Below are positions 25,551 through 35,541 of a stretch of 64,000 bases of DNA, piece by piece. Where the stretch lies: contig CP027224.1 in assembly GCA_002973635.1 (NCBI GenBank), forward strand, positions 2,242,501 to 2,306,500, given 5' to 3'. Below the pieces are notes generated by a model. It worked only from the letters and a program-made list of their open reading frames with translations, was not told the origin of the DNA and did not search any database. Position 1 is the stretch's first letter. Each line of letters begins with the position of its first letter. The stretch is from Lysinibacillus sp. B2A1. GTDB taxonomy: Bacteria; Bacillota; Bacilli; Bacillales_A; Planococcaceae. The position numbers and the translations under genes were made by a program.

Positions 25551-27968
25551 ATGTTAGTTTCATTAGAATGGTTAAAAGATTATGTAAATACACAGGATTT
25601 AGTGCCTGAGCAGTTAGCGGAAAAAATTACGCGCTCTGGAATTGAGGTAGATGCGGTAATTGATCGCGCTAACGGAATGGATAAAGTTGTAGTGGGCTAT
25701 GTCGTTTCAAAAGAAAAACACCCTGAAGCGGATAAATTAAATATTTGCCAAGTGGATGTTGGTGAAGCTGAGCCACAACAAATTATTTGTGGTGCGCCAA
25801 ACGTTGATGCGGGACAAAAGGTTATTGTGGCTCGCCCAGGTGCACATTTACCAGGCGGCATTAAAATTAAAAAAGCGAAACTACGTGGACATGAATCAAA
25901 TGGTATGATTTGTTCATTACAAGAGCTAGGAATCGAAGGGAAGCTTGTTCCTAAAGCATATTCTGAAGGAATTTATGTACTTCCTGCTGATGCTGAAATT
26001 GGTTCAGATGCCCTTGCTATTTTAGGTTTACGAGACACAGTACTAGAGCTCGGTTTAACACCAAATCGTTCAGATGCACTGTCAATGCTGGGTGTAGCAT
26101 ACGAAGTTGGTGCAATTCTTTCGGAAGAAGTAAAGTATCCAGAAATCGCCTACAACACATCTACTGAAAAAGCGGAAGACAAATTAAAGCTTCGAGTAGA
26201 AGATTTACAAGCAAACCCAATGTACGTAGCTAAAGTTGTGAAAAATGTAAAAATCGCAGAATCACCAATGTGGCTACAAAATCGTTTAATGGCTGCGGGT
26301 GTACGTCCGCACAATAATGTTGTTGATGTAACGAACTATATCTTAATGGAATACGGTCAACCGCTTCATGCCTTTGATTACGATAGCCTTGCAACAGGTG
26401 AAATCGTTGTACGTAAAGCGACAGAGGGTGAACAAATTACAACTTTAGATGACCAAGAGCGTACATTAAAAGCGACTGATTTAGTGATTACTAATGGTAA
26501 AGAGCCAGTAGCTATCGCAGGTGTAATGGGAGGCGCAAATTCTGAGGTAACAGAGTCTACTACAACAGTTGTTATTGAATCTGCTTATTTCGATGGCTTA
26601 ACTGTACGCCAAACTTCACGTCGTCTCGGCTTGCGCTCAGATGCTTCTGCTCGTTTCGAAAAGGGCGTAGACCCTAACCGCGTTTTACCAGCAGCAGAAC
26701 GAGCGGCAGCATTATTAGCTGAACTTGCTGGTGGAGAAGTGTTAGAAGGCACATGCCTTGTGGATGAACTGGATAAAACACCAGCTCGAATTGTTGTATC
26801 GCCAGACTTTATTAATGAGCGATTAGGAATGAAAATTTCTTTAGAAGATATGCTTTCTATTTTAGAACGTCTGAAATTCAGTGTAGAGGCAGCGAACGGC
26901 TTGTTAATAATTGATGCACCAACTCGTCGTCAGGATATTAAAATTGAAGAGGATATTGTTGAGGAAATTGCTCGTTTATTTGGTTATGATGAAATTCCAA
27001 TGACATTACCAGAGGGTGCTACTCAAGTAGGTAGTTTAACACCATATCAAGCAAATCGTCGTGTAGTTCGCAATTTTATGGAGGGAGCAGGACTTTACCA
27101 GGCTGTAACTTATTCATTAACATCTGAGGCATTGTCACAGCGTTTCGCATTAAAGGCTGAGCCAGTTACTCGCTTACTAATGCCTATGAGTGAAGAACGT
27201 TCAACATTACGTCAGAGCCTGATTCCTCATCTAATTGAAGCAGCTGCTTATAATGTAGCTCGTCAAGCTGAGAGTGTTGCACTTTATGAAGTTGGTTCTG
27301 TGTTCCTTGGTCAATTAGAAGAAGGGCAGCCATATGAGGAGGAGCATGTGGCAGCGGTTTTAACAGGAAAATGGCTAGATCATGCTTGGCAAGGTGAGAA
27401 AAAAGCGGTTGACTTCTTTGTCTTAAAAGGTATTGTTGAGGGGGTTATTGGTAAGCTAGGTTTAGAGGAGCGCCTTTCATTTGTGCAAGCACAAGTCGAT
27501 GGCTTACATCCAGGTCGTACGGCTAGCATTCTTTTAGATGGTGAGCAAGTCGGCATTATTGGCGGTTTACATCCTGCAGAGCAAAAAGCGTGGGGTGTTA
27601 AAGACACATATGTTATGGAAATGAATTTAGTAGCATTATTAAATGCCACTACACAAGAGGAACCACTTGCCTACACATCAGTGCCTCGTTTCCCAGCAAT
27701 GTCTCGTGATATCGCTCTAATCATGAATCGCACTACAACTGCAGGGAAGGTCATCACAGTTATCCGCTCAGCTGGCGTAAAATTATTGAAAGACATCCGT
27801 GTATTTGATGTTTACGAAGGTGAAAAAATGGAGCCAGGTAAAAAATCTGTTGCATTCTCACTCACTTACCTTGATCCAGAGCGTACTTTAACAGATGAAG
27901 AAGTTGTTTCTGCACATAATAAGGTACTAAAAGCTATTGCAACAATTGAAGGTACAGAAGTACGTTAA
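25551..27968 (+). CDS. pheT: Phenylalanine--tRNA ligase beta subunit
   Basis: 805 residues, the normal length. Visible domains: N-terminal B1 (LVSLEWLKDYV), OB-fold tRNA-binding domain (VVVGYVVSKEKHPEADKLNICQ split at about 45-75), B3/4 editing domain, B5 domain (IKIEEDIVEEIARLFGYDEIP), the catalytic-like core, and a C-terminal anticodon-binding domain with VPRFPAMSRDIAL and SVAFSLTYLDPERTLTDEEV. It completes the PheRS heterotetramer. A terminator follows at once, so the unit is pheST only. Confidence 0.97.
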   Translation: MLVSLEWLKDYVNTQDLVPEQLAEKITRSGIEVDAVIDRANGMDKVVVGYVVSKEKHPEADKLNICQVDVGEAEPQQIICGAPNVDAGQKVIVARPGAHLPGGIKIKKAKLRGHESNGMICSLQELGIEGKLVPKAYSEGIYVLPADAEIGSDALAILGLRDTVLELGLTPNRSDALSMLGVAYEVGAILSEEVKYPEIAYNTSTEKAEDKLKLRVEDLQANPMYVAKVVKNVKIAESPMWLQNRLMAAGVRPHNNVVDVTNYILMEYGQPLHAFDYDSLATGEIVVRKATEGEQITTLDDQERTLKATDLVITNGKEPVAIAGVMGGANSEVTESTTTVVIESAYFDGLTVRQTSRRLGLRSDASARFEKGVDPNRVLPAAERAAALLAELAGGEVLEGTCLVDELDKTPARIVVSPDFINERLGMKISLEDMLSILERLKFSVEAANGLLIIDAPTRRQDIKIEEDIVEEIARLFGYDEIPMTLPEGATQVGSLTPYQANRRVVRNFMEGAGLYQAVTYSLTSEALSQRFALKAEPVTRLLMPMSEERSTLRQSLIPHLIEAAAYNVARQAESVALYEVGSVFLGQLEEGQPYEEEHVAAVLTGKWLDHAWQGEKKAVDFFVLKGIVEGVIGKLGLEERLSFVQAQVDGLHPGRTASILLDGEQVGIIGGLHPAEQKAWGVKDTYVMEMNLVALLNATTQEEPLAYTSVPRFPAMSRDIALIMNRTTTAGKVITVIRSAGVKLLKDIRVFDVYEGEKMEPGKKSVAFSLTYLDPERTLTDEEVVSAHNKVLKAIATIEGTEVR

Positions 27969-27979
27969 TATTATTTAGG

Positions 27980-28009
27980 AAGACTGTCTTGCGGGGCAGT
28001 CTTTTTTAT
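27980..28009 (+). terminator. Rho-independent terminator of pheST
   Basis: AAGACTGTC / GGCAGTCTT with loop TTGCGG, followed by TTTTTTATTTT. Confidence 0.9.
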
Positions 28010-28010
28010 T

Positions 28011-28440
28011 TTGGGGGGTAATTTAACGAAAGTGGGTGCTCTGCTTGAAGGCGTTGAGAAGGTGATCAAAAAGGAGGTTGCTTCGCTCAAAAAATCAATA
28101 TGAATAAGTGTTTTGTTAGTACAGACCTTAAATCAAAGAGATACTCCCTCTCTCCATAATTTGGATAAAATAGGGCTGTTAAAAATGGTGTAATCTATAT
28201 AAATTGACAGCTAGGACAAATACAATGATTATCTATCAAGTGGAGATGCCTAGAATGTCATCACACAGATAAATCGGCTCATTCATCATTATATTACTAA
28301 TATGAAAGCCCAACATTTTTCTGTTACATAAATTTTATTGATGAGCTACAGTAAAATAGACTTGACTAAGCAAAGAAAATATCAAATATATCAATAAAGT
28401 GTCATAAATGATTCTCTGTCCGCTCAAACAAAGCACTCCA
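28011..28440. other. Intergenic region with no recognisable gene
   Basis: About 430 AT-rich bases between the pheST terminator and the end of rnhC. No frame with a ribosome site, no RNA gene and no clear repeat was found. Isolated CGCTC words resemble the 21-bp arrays near 35-38 kb but do not form a series. Confidence 0.6.
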
Positions 28441-28443
28441 TAA

Positions 28444-28483
28444 TTTGAACGACCCGATTAGTCGTGAAATCGAGTCGCTCAAA
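28444..28483 (-). terminator. Hairpin downstream of rnhC
   Basis: TTTGAACGACCCGATT pairs with AATCGAGTCGCTCAAA around AGTCGTGA, ten bases past the rnhC stop. The following T-run on the minus strand is short, so this may be a weak terminator. Confidence 0.45.
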
Positions 28484-28492
28484 CTACTTCCT

Positions 28493-29416
28493 TTAAATCA
28501 TTTTTCTTGCTTTTTCGGTATTGGCAAAATGCCATTTCGTAATGGAGCGTAGAAAATCCTCACCCTGACCTCGCCATATACGTGCTGCTAAAGCATCTAC
28601 TTTTGCAGAAGCTCCCTTTAATAATTCCATTCCAGCAAGCTTACTTAGCCGATCCATTTCCTTTAAGAAAGCCGCACGAGCTAATATGGAGGCCGTTGCG
28701 ACTGAAACATGCAATTGCTCAGCTTTTGTTGAAAAAAGTACATTCTCTCGAACGATTTCTCGCTCATTCTTTAAGTAATTATAATACACACCTCGTTCAG
28801 CAAACTGATCAATTAAAATATGCTGTGGTTTATCTGGTGCCATTTTTACTAGAGTGTTTTTAAGTGCTTTATTGTGCATCATTGCCTTCATTTTTCCCTG
28901 TGAATAGCCCTTTGCCTGTAAATCATTGTATTTCTCATTCCGCAGCACCAACACGCTATGGACACAGGCTGCACGTAAATCTGGTGCTATTTTACGCATA
29001 TAGTCATCTGTTAGCATTTTTGAATCCTTTACCCCAAGCTCATTTACAAGCTCAATTTTTGTTGAGGGGACATAAACAGCTGCTACGGTTATCGGTCCGA
29101 AGTAATCGCCAGTGCCAGTTTCATCTGAGCCAAGTACTGACATTGTAGCAAAGCCATCCGGCAAAACATCTCCCTTTGCACCAATGGCTGAAGCTTTTGG
29201 TGGGGTAGGGATGCTACTGCCCCAGCGAGCAGCTTCCCGTTCAGCTCCTCCACCTTGAAACATTAATTTACCTGATTTATACATGGTTATTGCTGTATCT
29301 GGAAGCTTTGCAGCAAAGATAATACCAGGTGCCTTTCGCTCGACATAATGGCTTGCATAGAAGCTCATCACCTCTTTTTGTATATTTGTTGATATTAATA
29401 GCACAATATTTGACAT
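28493..29416 (-). CDS. rnhC: Ribonuclease HIII
   Basis: 307 residues. The N-terminal TBP-like substrate-binding domain (about 1-90) is followed by the type 2 RNase H core with the catalytic motif GSDETGTGDYFGPI (Asp-Glu pair) and the further acidic residues in DSKML and ILIDQFAERG. This combination is RNase HIII rather than HII. It removes RNA from RNA-DNA hybrids. As in B. subtilis the gene faces away from zapA, leaving a short divergent promoter region (29417-29552). Confidence 0.95.
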   Translation of the reverse strand: MSNIVLLISTNIQKEVMSFYASHYVERKAPGIIFAAKLPDTAITMYKSGKLMFQGGGAEREAARWGSSIPTPPKASAIGAKGDVLPDGFATMSVLGSDETGTGDYFGPITVAAVYVPSTKIELVNELGVKDSKMLTDDYMRKIAPDLRAACVHSVLVLRNEKYNDLQAKGYSQGKMKAMMHNKALKNTLVKMAPDKPQHILIDQFAERGVYYNYLKNEREIVRENVLFSTKAEQLHVSVATASILARAAFLKEMDRLSKLAGMELLKGASAKVDALAARIWRGQGEDFLRSITKWHFANTEKARKMI

Positions 29417-29552
29417 TTAATCGACCCTTTCTGTCCTCATTGTTCACAATTTTATACCTTTCATGGTATGATAATAAATAGCTTTTTTGTGTAATGCTGT
29501 TCACAACTAATAAAATCGTGAACATAAAGATTTAAAAAAGGAGGGTGCGACT

Positions 29553-29813
29553 ATGGAAAATCAAGAAAAGAATAAAATTTCCGTGGAAATATATGGTCAC
29601 ACTTATAAAATGGTCGGCTCTGAATCCATTGGACATATGCGACTTGTCGCTTCAATTGTTGATGACCGTATGCGCGAAATGAATTTACATAACCCCTCAC
29701 TTGATAGCACAAAACTTGCTGTTCTAACAGCAGTAAATACTGTTCACGATTATTTACTATTAAAAGAGCAGATGGAGCGACTAGAAGAAGAATTGAAAAA
29801 ATTAAAGGGTTGA
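29553..29813 (+). CDS. zapA: Cell division protein ZapA
   Basis: 86 residues with the ZapA pattern: N-terminal strand region [14 protein letters not shown], a central helix with [15 protein letters not shown], and a C-terminal coiled coil ([17 protein letters not shown]). ZapA binds and bundles FtsZ at mid-cell. A strong AAGGAGGGTGCGACT precedes the ATG. The cvpA-like gene starts six bases after its stop, as in other Bacillales. Confidence 0.93.
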   Translation: MENQEKNKISVEIYGHTYKMVGSESIGHMRLVASIVDDRMREMNLHNPSLDSTKLAVLTAVNTVHDYLLLKEQMERLEEELKKLKG

Positions 29814-29818
29814 AGTGA

Positions 29819-30358
29819 ATGCTAGATTTAATCATATTGGCGGTGCTATTAGCTGGAATTATTACTGGTGCAAAACGAGGTTTCATCGTTCAGATGATGC
29901 ATATCGCCAGCTTTATAGTTGCCCTCATTGTTGCGTATATTTATTATAAGCCATTAGCACAAAAATTTGTGTTTTGGATTCCGTATCCAGGTGTAACGGA
30001 TTCAGGTAGTCTTGGTGTAGTCATAGATAGTCTGGATTTAGACAGCACATTTTATCGTGTCATTGCCTTCGCTGTTATTTTCTTCGCTGTGAAAATTTCC
30101 TTGCAAATTATTGCATCGATTTTTGATTTTATAGCGTATTTACCAGTGTTAAACACATTAAATCGTTGGCTTGGAGCATTGTTTGGCATGATTGAAAACT
30201 ATTTAATTATGTTTATTTTGCTATACATTCTTGCCTTATTGCCAGTTGATTTTATTCAAGGGTTAATGTCGAAGTCACTGTTAAGTGGTCTTATTTTGGA
30301 GCATACACCGATTATTACAAAGATGTTCCAAAACTGGTGGTATATTTATATGCAATAG
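29819..30358 (+). CDS. yshB: CvpA-family membrane protein
   Basis: 179 residues with four membrane segments: LDLIILAVLLAGIITGAKRG at the start (the typical CvpA opening with the polar GxxxGxxRG turn), then HIASFIVALIVAYIYY, a third near 80-100 and a fourth near 130-150 (NYLIMFILLYILALLPV). CvpA proteins are linked to colicin V production in E. coli and to envelope stress more widely; the exact role in Bacillales is unknown. It is tightly linked to zapA and followed by a terminator. Confidence 0.85.
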   Translation: MLDLIILAVLLAGIITGAKRGFIVQMMHIASFIVALIVAYIYYKPLAQKFVFWIPYPGVTDSGSLGVVIDSLDLDSTFYRVIAFAVIFFAVKISLQIIASIFDFIAYLPVLNTLNRWLGALFGMIENYLIMFILLYILALLPVDFIQGLMSKSLLSGLILEHTPIITKMFQNWWYIYMQ

Positions 30359-30367
30359 TAAACTTTG

Positions 30368-30398
30368 CACTTCTCTCGGCTGTGAGAGAAGTGTTTTT
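30368..30398 (+). terminator. Terminator between yshB and polX
   Basis: CACTTCTCTC / GAGAGAAGTG with loop GGCTGT, followed by TTTTT. Confidence 0.82.
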
Positions 30399-30417
30399 AC
30401 GATAGGAGGAACTTCTG

Positions 30418-32127
30418 TTGAACAAAAAAACAATTATTCGCACACTTGAAAAAATCGCATTATATATGGAATTACAGGGGGAAAATCCATTTAAAGTATC
30501 AGCCTTTCGAAAAGCGGCTGCGGCCCTTGAAGGGGATGAACGCTCATTAAGTGAGATGGAGGATGTAACGAAGCTAAAAGGAATTGGTAAAGGAACTGCT
30601 GCTGTCATTGAGGATTTATTAACAACTGGACAGTCCAGTCTCTTAAAAGAATTAGAGGAAATTGTTCCTAAGGGCTTGCTACCATTATTAAAATTACCTG
30701 GATTAGGTGGTAAAAAAATAGCCAAGCTTCATCAGGAGCTAGGAATTGATTCGGCAGAAAGTCTAAAGGCTGCATGTGAGGCATGTAAAGTTCGTGAACT
30801 GGCTGGCTTTGCGGCGAAAACGGAAGAAAAAATATTAAAGGAGCTTGCTAATTTAGCAAATCGTTCTGAGCGTTTACCAATTTGGCAGTTGGAGCCTGTT
30901 GTTTTACAAATAGAAGCACTTCTAGGTAGTATGAAGGAAGTAGAACGTTTTTCAGTTGCTGGAAGCTTCCGTCGAGCTGCAGAAACAAGTAAGGATATTG
31001 ATTTTATCGTTGTGACTGAGGCAGTTGAGGCTGTTCGTGAACAACTGTTGCATAAGCTTTCTATACAAGAAGTGGTAGCAGCTGGTGATACAAAAATTTC
31101 TGTCATATTAGATTTAGACGATCCAGTAAGTGTGGATTTCCGTTTAGTAAAGGATGCAGAATATGCAACAGCCTTACATCATTTTACAGGCTCAAAAGAT
31201 CATAATGTTCGTATGCGTCAAATTGCTAAAGCACGTGGTGAGAAGATAAGTGAATATGGCGTTGAGCAGGCAGAAGGCACCGTATTGACCTTTACAGATG
31301 AAGCAGCATTTTTTGCCCATTTTGATTTACCGTTTATCCCTCCAAGCCTACGTACAGGTACAACAGAGTTTGACAAAACAGGTGATATTCAAACCTTAGT
31401 AAAACTAGAGGATATCAAGGCAGATTTGCATATGCATACGACTTGGTCAGATGGAGCCTATTCTGTGGCAGAAATGGGCGAGGCTTTAATCTCACGAGGC
31501 TATCTATATAGCGTTATTACAGATCATTCGCAATTTTTAAAAGTAGCAAATGGTTTAACGCCTGAGCGTTTAGTAAAGCAGCGTGCTGAAATAGATGCAT
31601 TTAATAAAGCACATTCGGAATTTCATTTATATGCAGGGACAGAAATGGATATTTTGCCAGATGGGTCTCTTGATTTTGACGATGAAGTATTAAAAGAGTT
31701 AGATTTTGTAATTGCATCTATCCACTCTAGCTTTACACAGTCCCAGGAAAAAATAATGACACGTTTACTAACAGCGATGCAAAATCCGTATGTGCATATG
31801 ATTGCGCATCCTACAGGTCGCATTATTGAAGATCGTCAGGGTTATAATCCTGATATGGAGCAATTAATTGCTTGGGCGAAGGAATATGGTAAAATTTTAG
31901 AGTTAAATGCCAATCCTTATCGTCTTGATTTATGTGTAGAGCATTTAGAAATGGCCATGGCAGCTGGTGTGCCTGTAGCCATTAATACAGACGCCCACGA
32001 TATTGCTCATTTGCGTTTTATGGATATTGGAGTACGTTATGCAAATAGAGCATGGTTGAAAAAAGATATGATTGTGAATACATGGACGCAGGAACAATTT
32101 GAGGCGTTTATTCGACGAAATAAATAG
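30418..32127 (+). CDS. polX: DNA polymerase X family protein with PHP exonuclease domain
   Basis: 569 residues from a TTG start behind AGGAGGAACTTCTG. Order of parts: N-terminal helix-hairpin-helix region (about 1-130, LKGIGKGTAAVIEDLL and LPGLGGKKIAKLH), the nucleotidyltransferase palm with GSFRRAAETSKDIDFIVV, then a C-terminal PHP domain with metal-binding HMHTTWSDGAYS, DHSQ, EMDIL, IASIHSSF, IAHPTGR and NTDAHD. Bacterial PolX fills short gaps in base-excision repair and has 3'-5' exonuclease through PHP. Same position as in B. subtilis (yshC). Confidence 0.95.
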   Translation: MNKKTIIRTLEKIALYMELQGENPFKVSAFRKAAAALEGDERSLSEMEDVTKLKGIGKGTAAVIEDLLTTGQSSLLKELEEIVPKGLLPLLKLPGLGGKKIAKLHQELGIDSAESLKAACEACKVRELAGFAAKTEEKILKELANLANRSERLPIWQLEPVVLQIEALLGSMKEVERFSVAGSFRRAAETSKDIDFIVVTEAVEAVREQLLHKLSIQEVVAAGDTKISVILDLDDPVSVDFRLVKDAEYATALHHFTGSKDHNVRMRQIAKARGEKISEYGVEQAEGTVLTFTDEAAFFAHFDLPFIPPSLRTGTTEFDKTGDIQTLVKLEDIKADLHMHTTWSDGAYSVAEMGEALISRGYLYSVITDHSQFLKVANGLTPERLVKQRAEIDAFNKAHSEFHLYAGTEMDILPDGSLDFDDEVLKELDFVIASIHSSFTQSQEKIMTRLLTAMQNPYVHMIAHPTGRIIEDRQGYNPDMEQLIAWAKEYGKILELNANPYRLDLCVEHLEMAMAAGVPVAINTDAHDIAHLRFMDIGVRYANRAWLKKDMIVNTWTQEQFEAFIRRNK

Positions 32128-32145
32128 GTTGAGGAGGTGTTCTCA

Positions 32146-34512
32146 GTGATTGCAGAACGCGCATTGAAAACACTAGAATATGATAAAGTACGTCAGCAAG
32201 TGGCTGTGTATTGTACTTCATCAATTGGTAAAACAGCTATTGATGAGCTTGTACCACAGACAGACTATGAAAAAGTTGTGCAATTATTAGAGGAAATGGA
32301 TGAAGGGCTTTCCATTTTACGTGTAAAAGGCAATGTACCAATGGGAGGGATTTTTGACGTACGCCCTGCTGCAAGACGTGCACAAATAGGTGGAATGCTT
32401 TCAGCGATGGAATTGATGGAAGTTTCAAGTACGATTCGAGCTAGCAGAATTCTTCGCAATTTCATTGAGGATATTGAATCAGAAGCAGTGATTGAGATTC
32501 CTCATTTCATTACTAAAAAGGAAGCAATGCCTGTTTTAACTGGCTTGCAGCATGAAATTAACAATTGCATTGATGACAACGGTTCAGTGCTAGATTCAGC
32601 AAGCCAAACTTTGCGTTCCATACGCCAGTCCTTACGAGCTGAGGAGGCTAAGGTACGCTCGAAGCTAGAGAGCCTTATTCGTGGGAGTAATGCCGCAAAA
32701 ATGCTATCAGATGCACTCGTAACGATTCGTAATGATCGCTTTGTTATTCCTGTTAAACAGGAGTATCGTCATCACTATGGTGGGATTGTGCATGATCAAT
32801 CATCTTCTGGTCAAACATTATTCATCGAGCCAGATTCGGTTGTGCAGGCAAATAATGAAATTCATCGACTCAAAATGAAGGAGCAAGCTGAAATTGAACG
32901 CATTTTACTTGCTTTAAGTGCTATGGTAGAGGAAGTAGCCCCTGATTTATTTAACTTAGTAAAAGTACTTGGTGAAATAGATGTTATTTTAGCAAAGGGG
33001 AAATATGGGCAAGCAAATAAATGCACAATGCCAAAAATGAATAACGATGGCTATATTCGCCTAGTACGTGCACGTCATCCACTTTTACCGATTGACACAG
33101 CAGTTGCCAATGATATTGAATTCGGTAAAGACATTACGGCAATTGTTATTACAGGACCAAACACTGGTGGTAAAACAGTAACATTAAAAACGGTTGGATT
33201 ATGTACATTGATGGCACAGGCTGGTTTACCAGTACCTGCTCTTGATGGCTCAGAATTAGCGGTCTTCAAGCATCTATTTGCAGATATTGGTGATGAACAA
33301 TCCATTGAGCAATCACTATCAACATTCTCCTCTCATATGGTTAATATTGTAGACATTTTACAAAAGTTTGATCATGAGTCACTTGTGCTCTTCGATGAAC
33401 TAGGAGCTGGAACAGATCCTCAGGAGGGAGCAGCTCTTGCTATTTCTATTTTGGATGAAGTACATGGACGAGGAGCTCGTGTAATGGCAACGACTCACTA
33501 CCCAGAACTAAAAGCTTATGGTTATAATCGTCCTGGCGTTGCCAATGCAAGTGTGGAGTTTGATATTGAAACGTTGAGTCCAACATATCGTCTGCTTATC
33601 GGTGTTCCTGGTCGCTCCAATGCATTTGAAATTTCAAGTCGCCTTGGCCTACCAGAGTCAATAATAGATAGAGCGAAAGGCTTTACAGGTACAGACCGTC
33701 ATGAAGTGGAGTCAATGATTGCTTCACTTGAGGAGACACGTCGCCAATCTGAGGATGATGCAGAGCGATCTCATGAATTACTGATGGAATCCGAATCCTT
33801 ACGTAAAGAGCTGCAGGAAAAACTACAGGCTTATGAGGAGCGTAAAGAGGCACTTGACAAAAAAGCAAAGGAAAAGGCTCGTAAAATTGTCGATGAGGCG
33901 AAGAGAGAAGCTGAATCAATCATAGCTGAATTGCGTGAAATGCGTAAAAATGCGGATCAGGTCGTGAAGGAGCATGAGCTTATAGAAGCTCGTAAACGTT
34001 TGGAAGAGGCGACACCTCTCGATAATAATAAAGTGCTAAAGAAAGCAGCACAAGTCAAGGCACGCGCTCAAAACCTAGTTGTCGGAGACGAGGTAAAGGT
34101 GTTAAGCTATGGTCAACGGGGTACTTTACTGGAAAAAGTGTCCGATTCCGAATGGATTGTGCAAATGGGCATTTTGAAAATGAAAATTTCGGATAGTGAC
34201 CTTGAATATATCAAGCCAGAGAAAGAGCCCGTGCAACGTATTGCAGGTGTTAAAAACCGCAATAGCCATGTGAAATTAGAATTGGATTTACGTGGTGAGC
34301 GTTTCGAGGACGCGATTTTACGTACTGAAAAGTATATTGATGATGCCTTACTAGCCAATTATGGGCGTGTATCGATTATTCATGGTGTTGGTACAGGTGC
34401 ATTGCGTCAGGGAATTCAAAACTATTTGAAAAAGCATAAGCGTGTAAAATCCTTCCGTTTTGGTGAAGCCGGTGAGGGAGGCTTTGGTGTCACGGTTGTG
34501 GAATTGAAATAA
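32146..34512 (+). CDS. mutS2: Endonuclease MutS2
   Basis: 788 residues. I choose the GTG at 32146 because GAGGAGG lies eight bases upstream; the earlier GTG of the frame is on that site. Order: MutS core/lever helices, ATPase with Walker A GPNTGGKTVTLKT near residue 330, Walker B LVLFDELGAGTDP and TTHYPELK; a coiled coil (about 510-630); a KOW-like stretch; and a C-terminal Smr nuclease domain (LDLRGERFEDAIL, IIHGVGTGALRQGI). MutS2 acts in recombination control and collided-ribosome splitting, not mismatch repair. B. subtilis yshD/mutSB. Confidence 0.95.
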   Translation: MIAERALKTLEYDKVRQQVAVYCTSSIGKTAIDELVPQTDYEKVVQLLEEMDEGLSILRVKGNVPMGGIFDVRPAARRAQIGGMLSAMELMEVSSTIRASRILRNFIEDIESEAVIEIPHFITKKEAMPVLTGLQHEINNCIDDNGSVLDSASQTLRSIRQSLRAEEAKVRSKLESLIRGSNAAKMLSDALVTIRNDRFVIPVKQEYRHHYGGIVHDQSSSGQTLFIEPDSVVQANNEIHRLKMKEQAEIERILLALSAMVEEVAPDLFNLVKVLGEIDVILAKGKYGQANKCTMPKMNNDGYIRLVRARHPLLPIDTAVANDIEFGKDITAIVITGPNTGGKTVTLKTVGLCTLMAQAGLPVPALDGSELAVFKHLFADIGDEQSIEQSLSTFSSHMVNIVDILQKFDHESLVLFDELGAGTDPQEGAALAISILDEVHGRGARVMATTHYPELKAYGYNRPGVANASVEFDIETLSPTYRLLIGVPGRSNAFEISSRLGLPESIIDRAKGFTGTDRHEVESMIASLEETRRQSEDDAERSHELLMESESLRKELQEKLQAYEERKEALDKKAKEKARKIVDEAKREAESIIAELREMRKNADQVVKEHELIEARKRLEEATPLDNNKVLKKAAQVKARAQNLVVGDEVKVLSYGQRGTLLEKVSDSEWIVQMGILKMKISDSDLEYIKPEKEPVQRIAGVKNRNSHVKLELDLRGERFEDAILRTEKYIDDALLANYGRVSIIHGVGTGALRQGIQNYLKKHKRVKSFRFGEAGEGGFGVTVVELK

Positions 34513-34533
34513 GCAGTAAAGGGGACGGAGAAA

Positions 34534-34947
34534 ATGCTGAATTCTAGCTTTTGGCGATATCCGATTATCGAAACGGCAGGATACTTTAGTGTTGTTGTGT
34601 TATGTTTAGTCGTCTCGATGGCATTGTTCGAAGTCGTTACGAAATATAAAAATTGGGAAGAAATAAAAAACGGCAATGTTGCTGTAGCACTCGCAACTGG
34701 AGGGAAAATATTGGGAATTTGCAACATTTTCCGCTATTCCATTGCTCGACATAGCACATTGAGCGAAATGATTGGCTGGGGTCTTTTTGGCTTTACATTA
34801 CTGATTGTGGCATATTTTTTATTTGAATTTATGACTCCACGTTTTAATGTAGATCAAGAAATTGCGAATGATAATCGCTCTGTTGGCTTTATTTCCTTCA
34901 CCATTTCAGTAGGTCTATCGTTTGTGATTGGGGCAAGTATTGCATAG
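34534..34947 (+). CDS. yshE: DUF350 membrane protein YshE
   Basis: 137 residues with four membrane segments (about 13-35, 57-75, 82-105, 118-136). Segment one ends ALFEVVTKYKNWEEI and is followed by KNGNVAVALATGGKILGI, the conserved DUF350 core. It is 21 bases after mutS2 behind GGGGACGGAGAAA, matching the mutSB-yshE order of B. subtilis. Function is unknown. Confidence 0.85.
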   Translation: MLNSSFWRYPIIETAGYFSVVVLCLVVSMALFEVVTKYKNWEEIKNGNVAVALATGGKILGICNIFRYSIARHSTLSEMIGWGLFGFTLLIVAYFLFEFMTPRFNVDQEIANDNRSVGFISFTISVGLSFVIGASIA

Positions 34948-34959
34948 GAGTGTAATGAC

Positions 34960-35040
34960 ATGGAAAAATTAGCGAAAATACTAATCGTTGTCTGCATCGC
35001 ATTTTTGGCAGTCGGTGTCTACTATATGATGACCCTTTAA
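34960..35040 (+). CDS. 26-residue single-pass membrane peptide
   Basis: A short frame MEKLAKILIVVCIAFLAVGV then YYMMTL, starting 12 bases after yshE behind AGGAGTGTAATGAC and ending directly before a strong terminator. Nearly the whole peptide is one hydrophobic helix after a Lys-bearing N-terminus. Position between a ribosome site and the operon terminator argues that it is translated. I recognise no family. Confidence 0.6.
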   Translation: MEKLAKILIVVCIAFLAVGVYYMMTL

Positions 35041-35046
35041 ACAAGA

Positions 35047-35077
35047 AAACGCATCCTGATTGTGAGGATGCGTTTTT
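35047..35077 (+). terminator. Rho-independent terminator of the mutS2-yshE unit
   Basis: AAACGCATCCT / AGGATGCGTTTTT with loop GATTGTG. Confidence 0.9.
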
Positions 35078-35103
35078 GTTATGTCTAAGAGAGGCGAAAA
35101 GAA

Positions 35104-35468
35104 TTGCTCAGTCTTGAGAGTGAAATCGCTCAGATAGAGAGTGAAGCTGCTCGGGTAAGGTTGAGAACCGCTCAGGTAGAGAGTGAAACCGCTCAGGTAA
35201 GGTCAGGAATCGCTCAGGTAGAGAGTGAAGCCGCTCGAGTAAGGTTGAGAACCACTCAAGTAGAGAGTGAAATCGCTCAGGCAAGGTCAGGAATCGCTCA
35301 GGTAGAGAGTGAAACCGCTCAGGTAAGGTTGAGAACCACTCGGGTAGAGTATGAAATCGCTCGGGTAAGGTCGAGAACCGCTCAGGTAGAGAGTGAAATC
35401 GCTCAGGTAAGGTCGAGAACTGCTCAGGTAGAGAGTGAAATCGCTCAGGTAAGGTCGAGAACTGAGGT
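35104..35468. repeat. 21-bp-period tandem array 1 (left part)
   Basis: About 17 units spaced 21 bases apart, each opening with GCTCAGGTA or a close variant. Alternate units differ, giving a 42-base double unit: GCTCAGGTAGAGAGTGAAA.. then GCTCAGGTAAGGTCGAGAA... The first units lie directly after the yshE terminator. The array continues at 36847-36945 on the other side of an IS3 element. Confidence 0.85.
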
Positions 35469-35541
35469 TAGTATAAAAAGTGGACACGGAAAACTGAGAG
35501 TAGCTATGATAGAAATAACTATTTTAAAGGACGTGTACCGA

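Noticed and set aside
29551..29886. Minus-strand 111-codon frame over zapA
   Set aside because: Shadow of zapA and yshB, which have strong family matches and ribosome sites.
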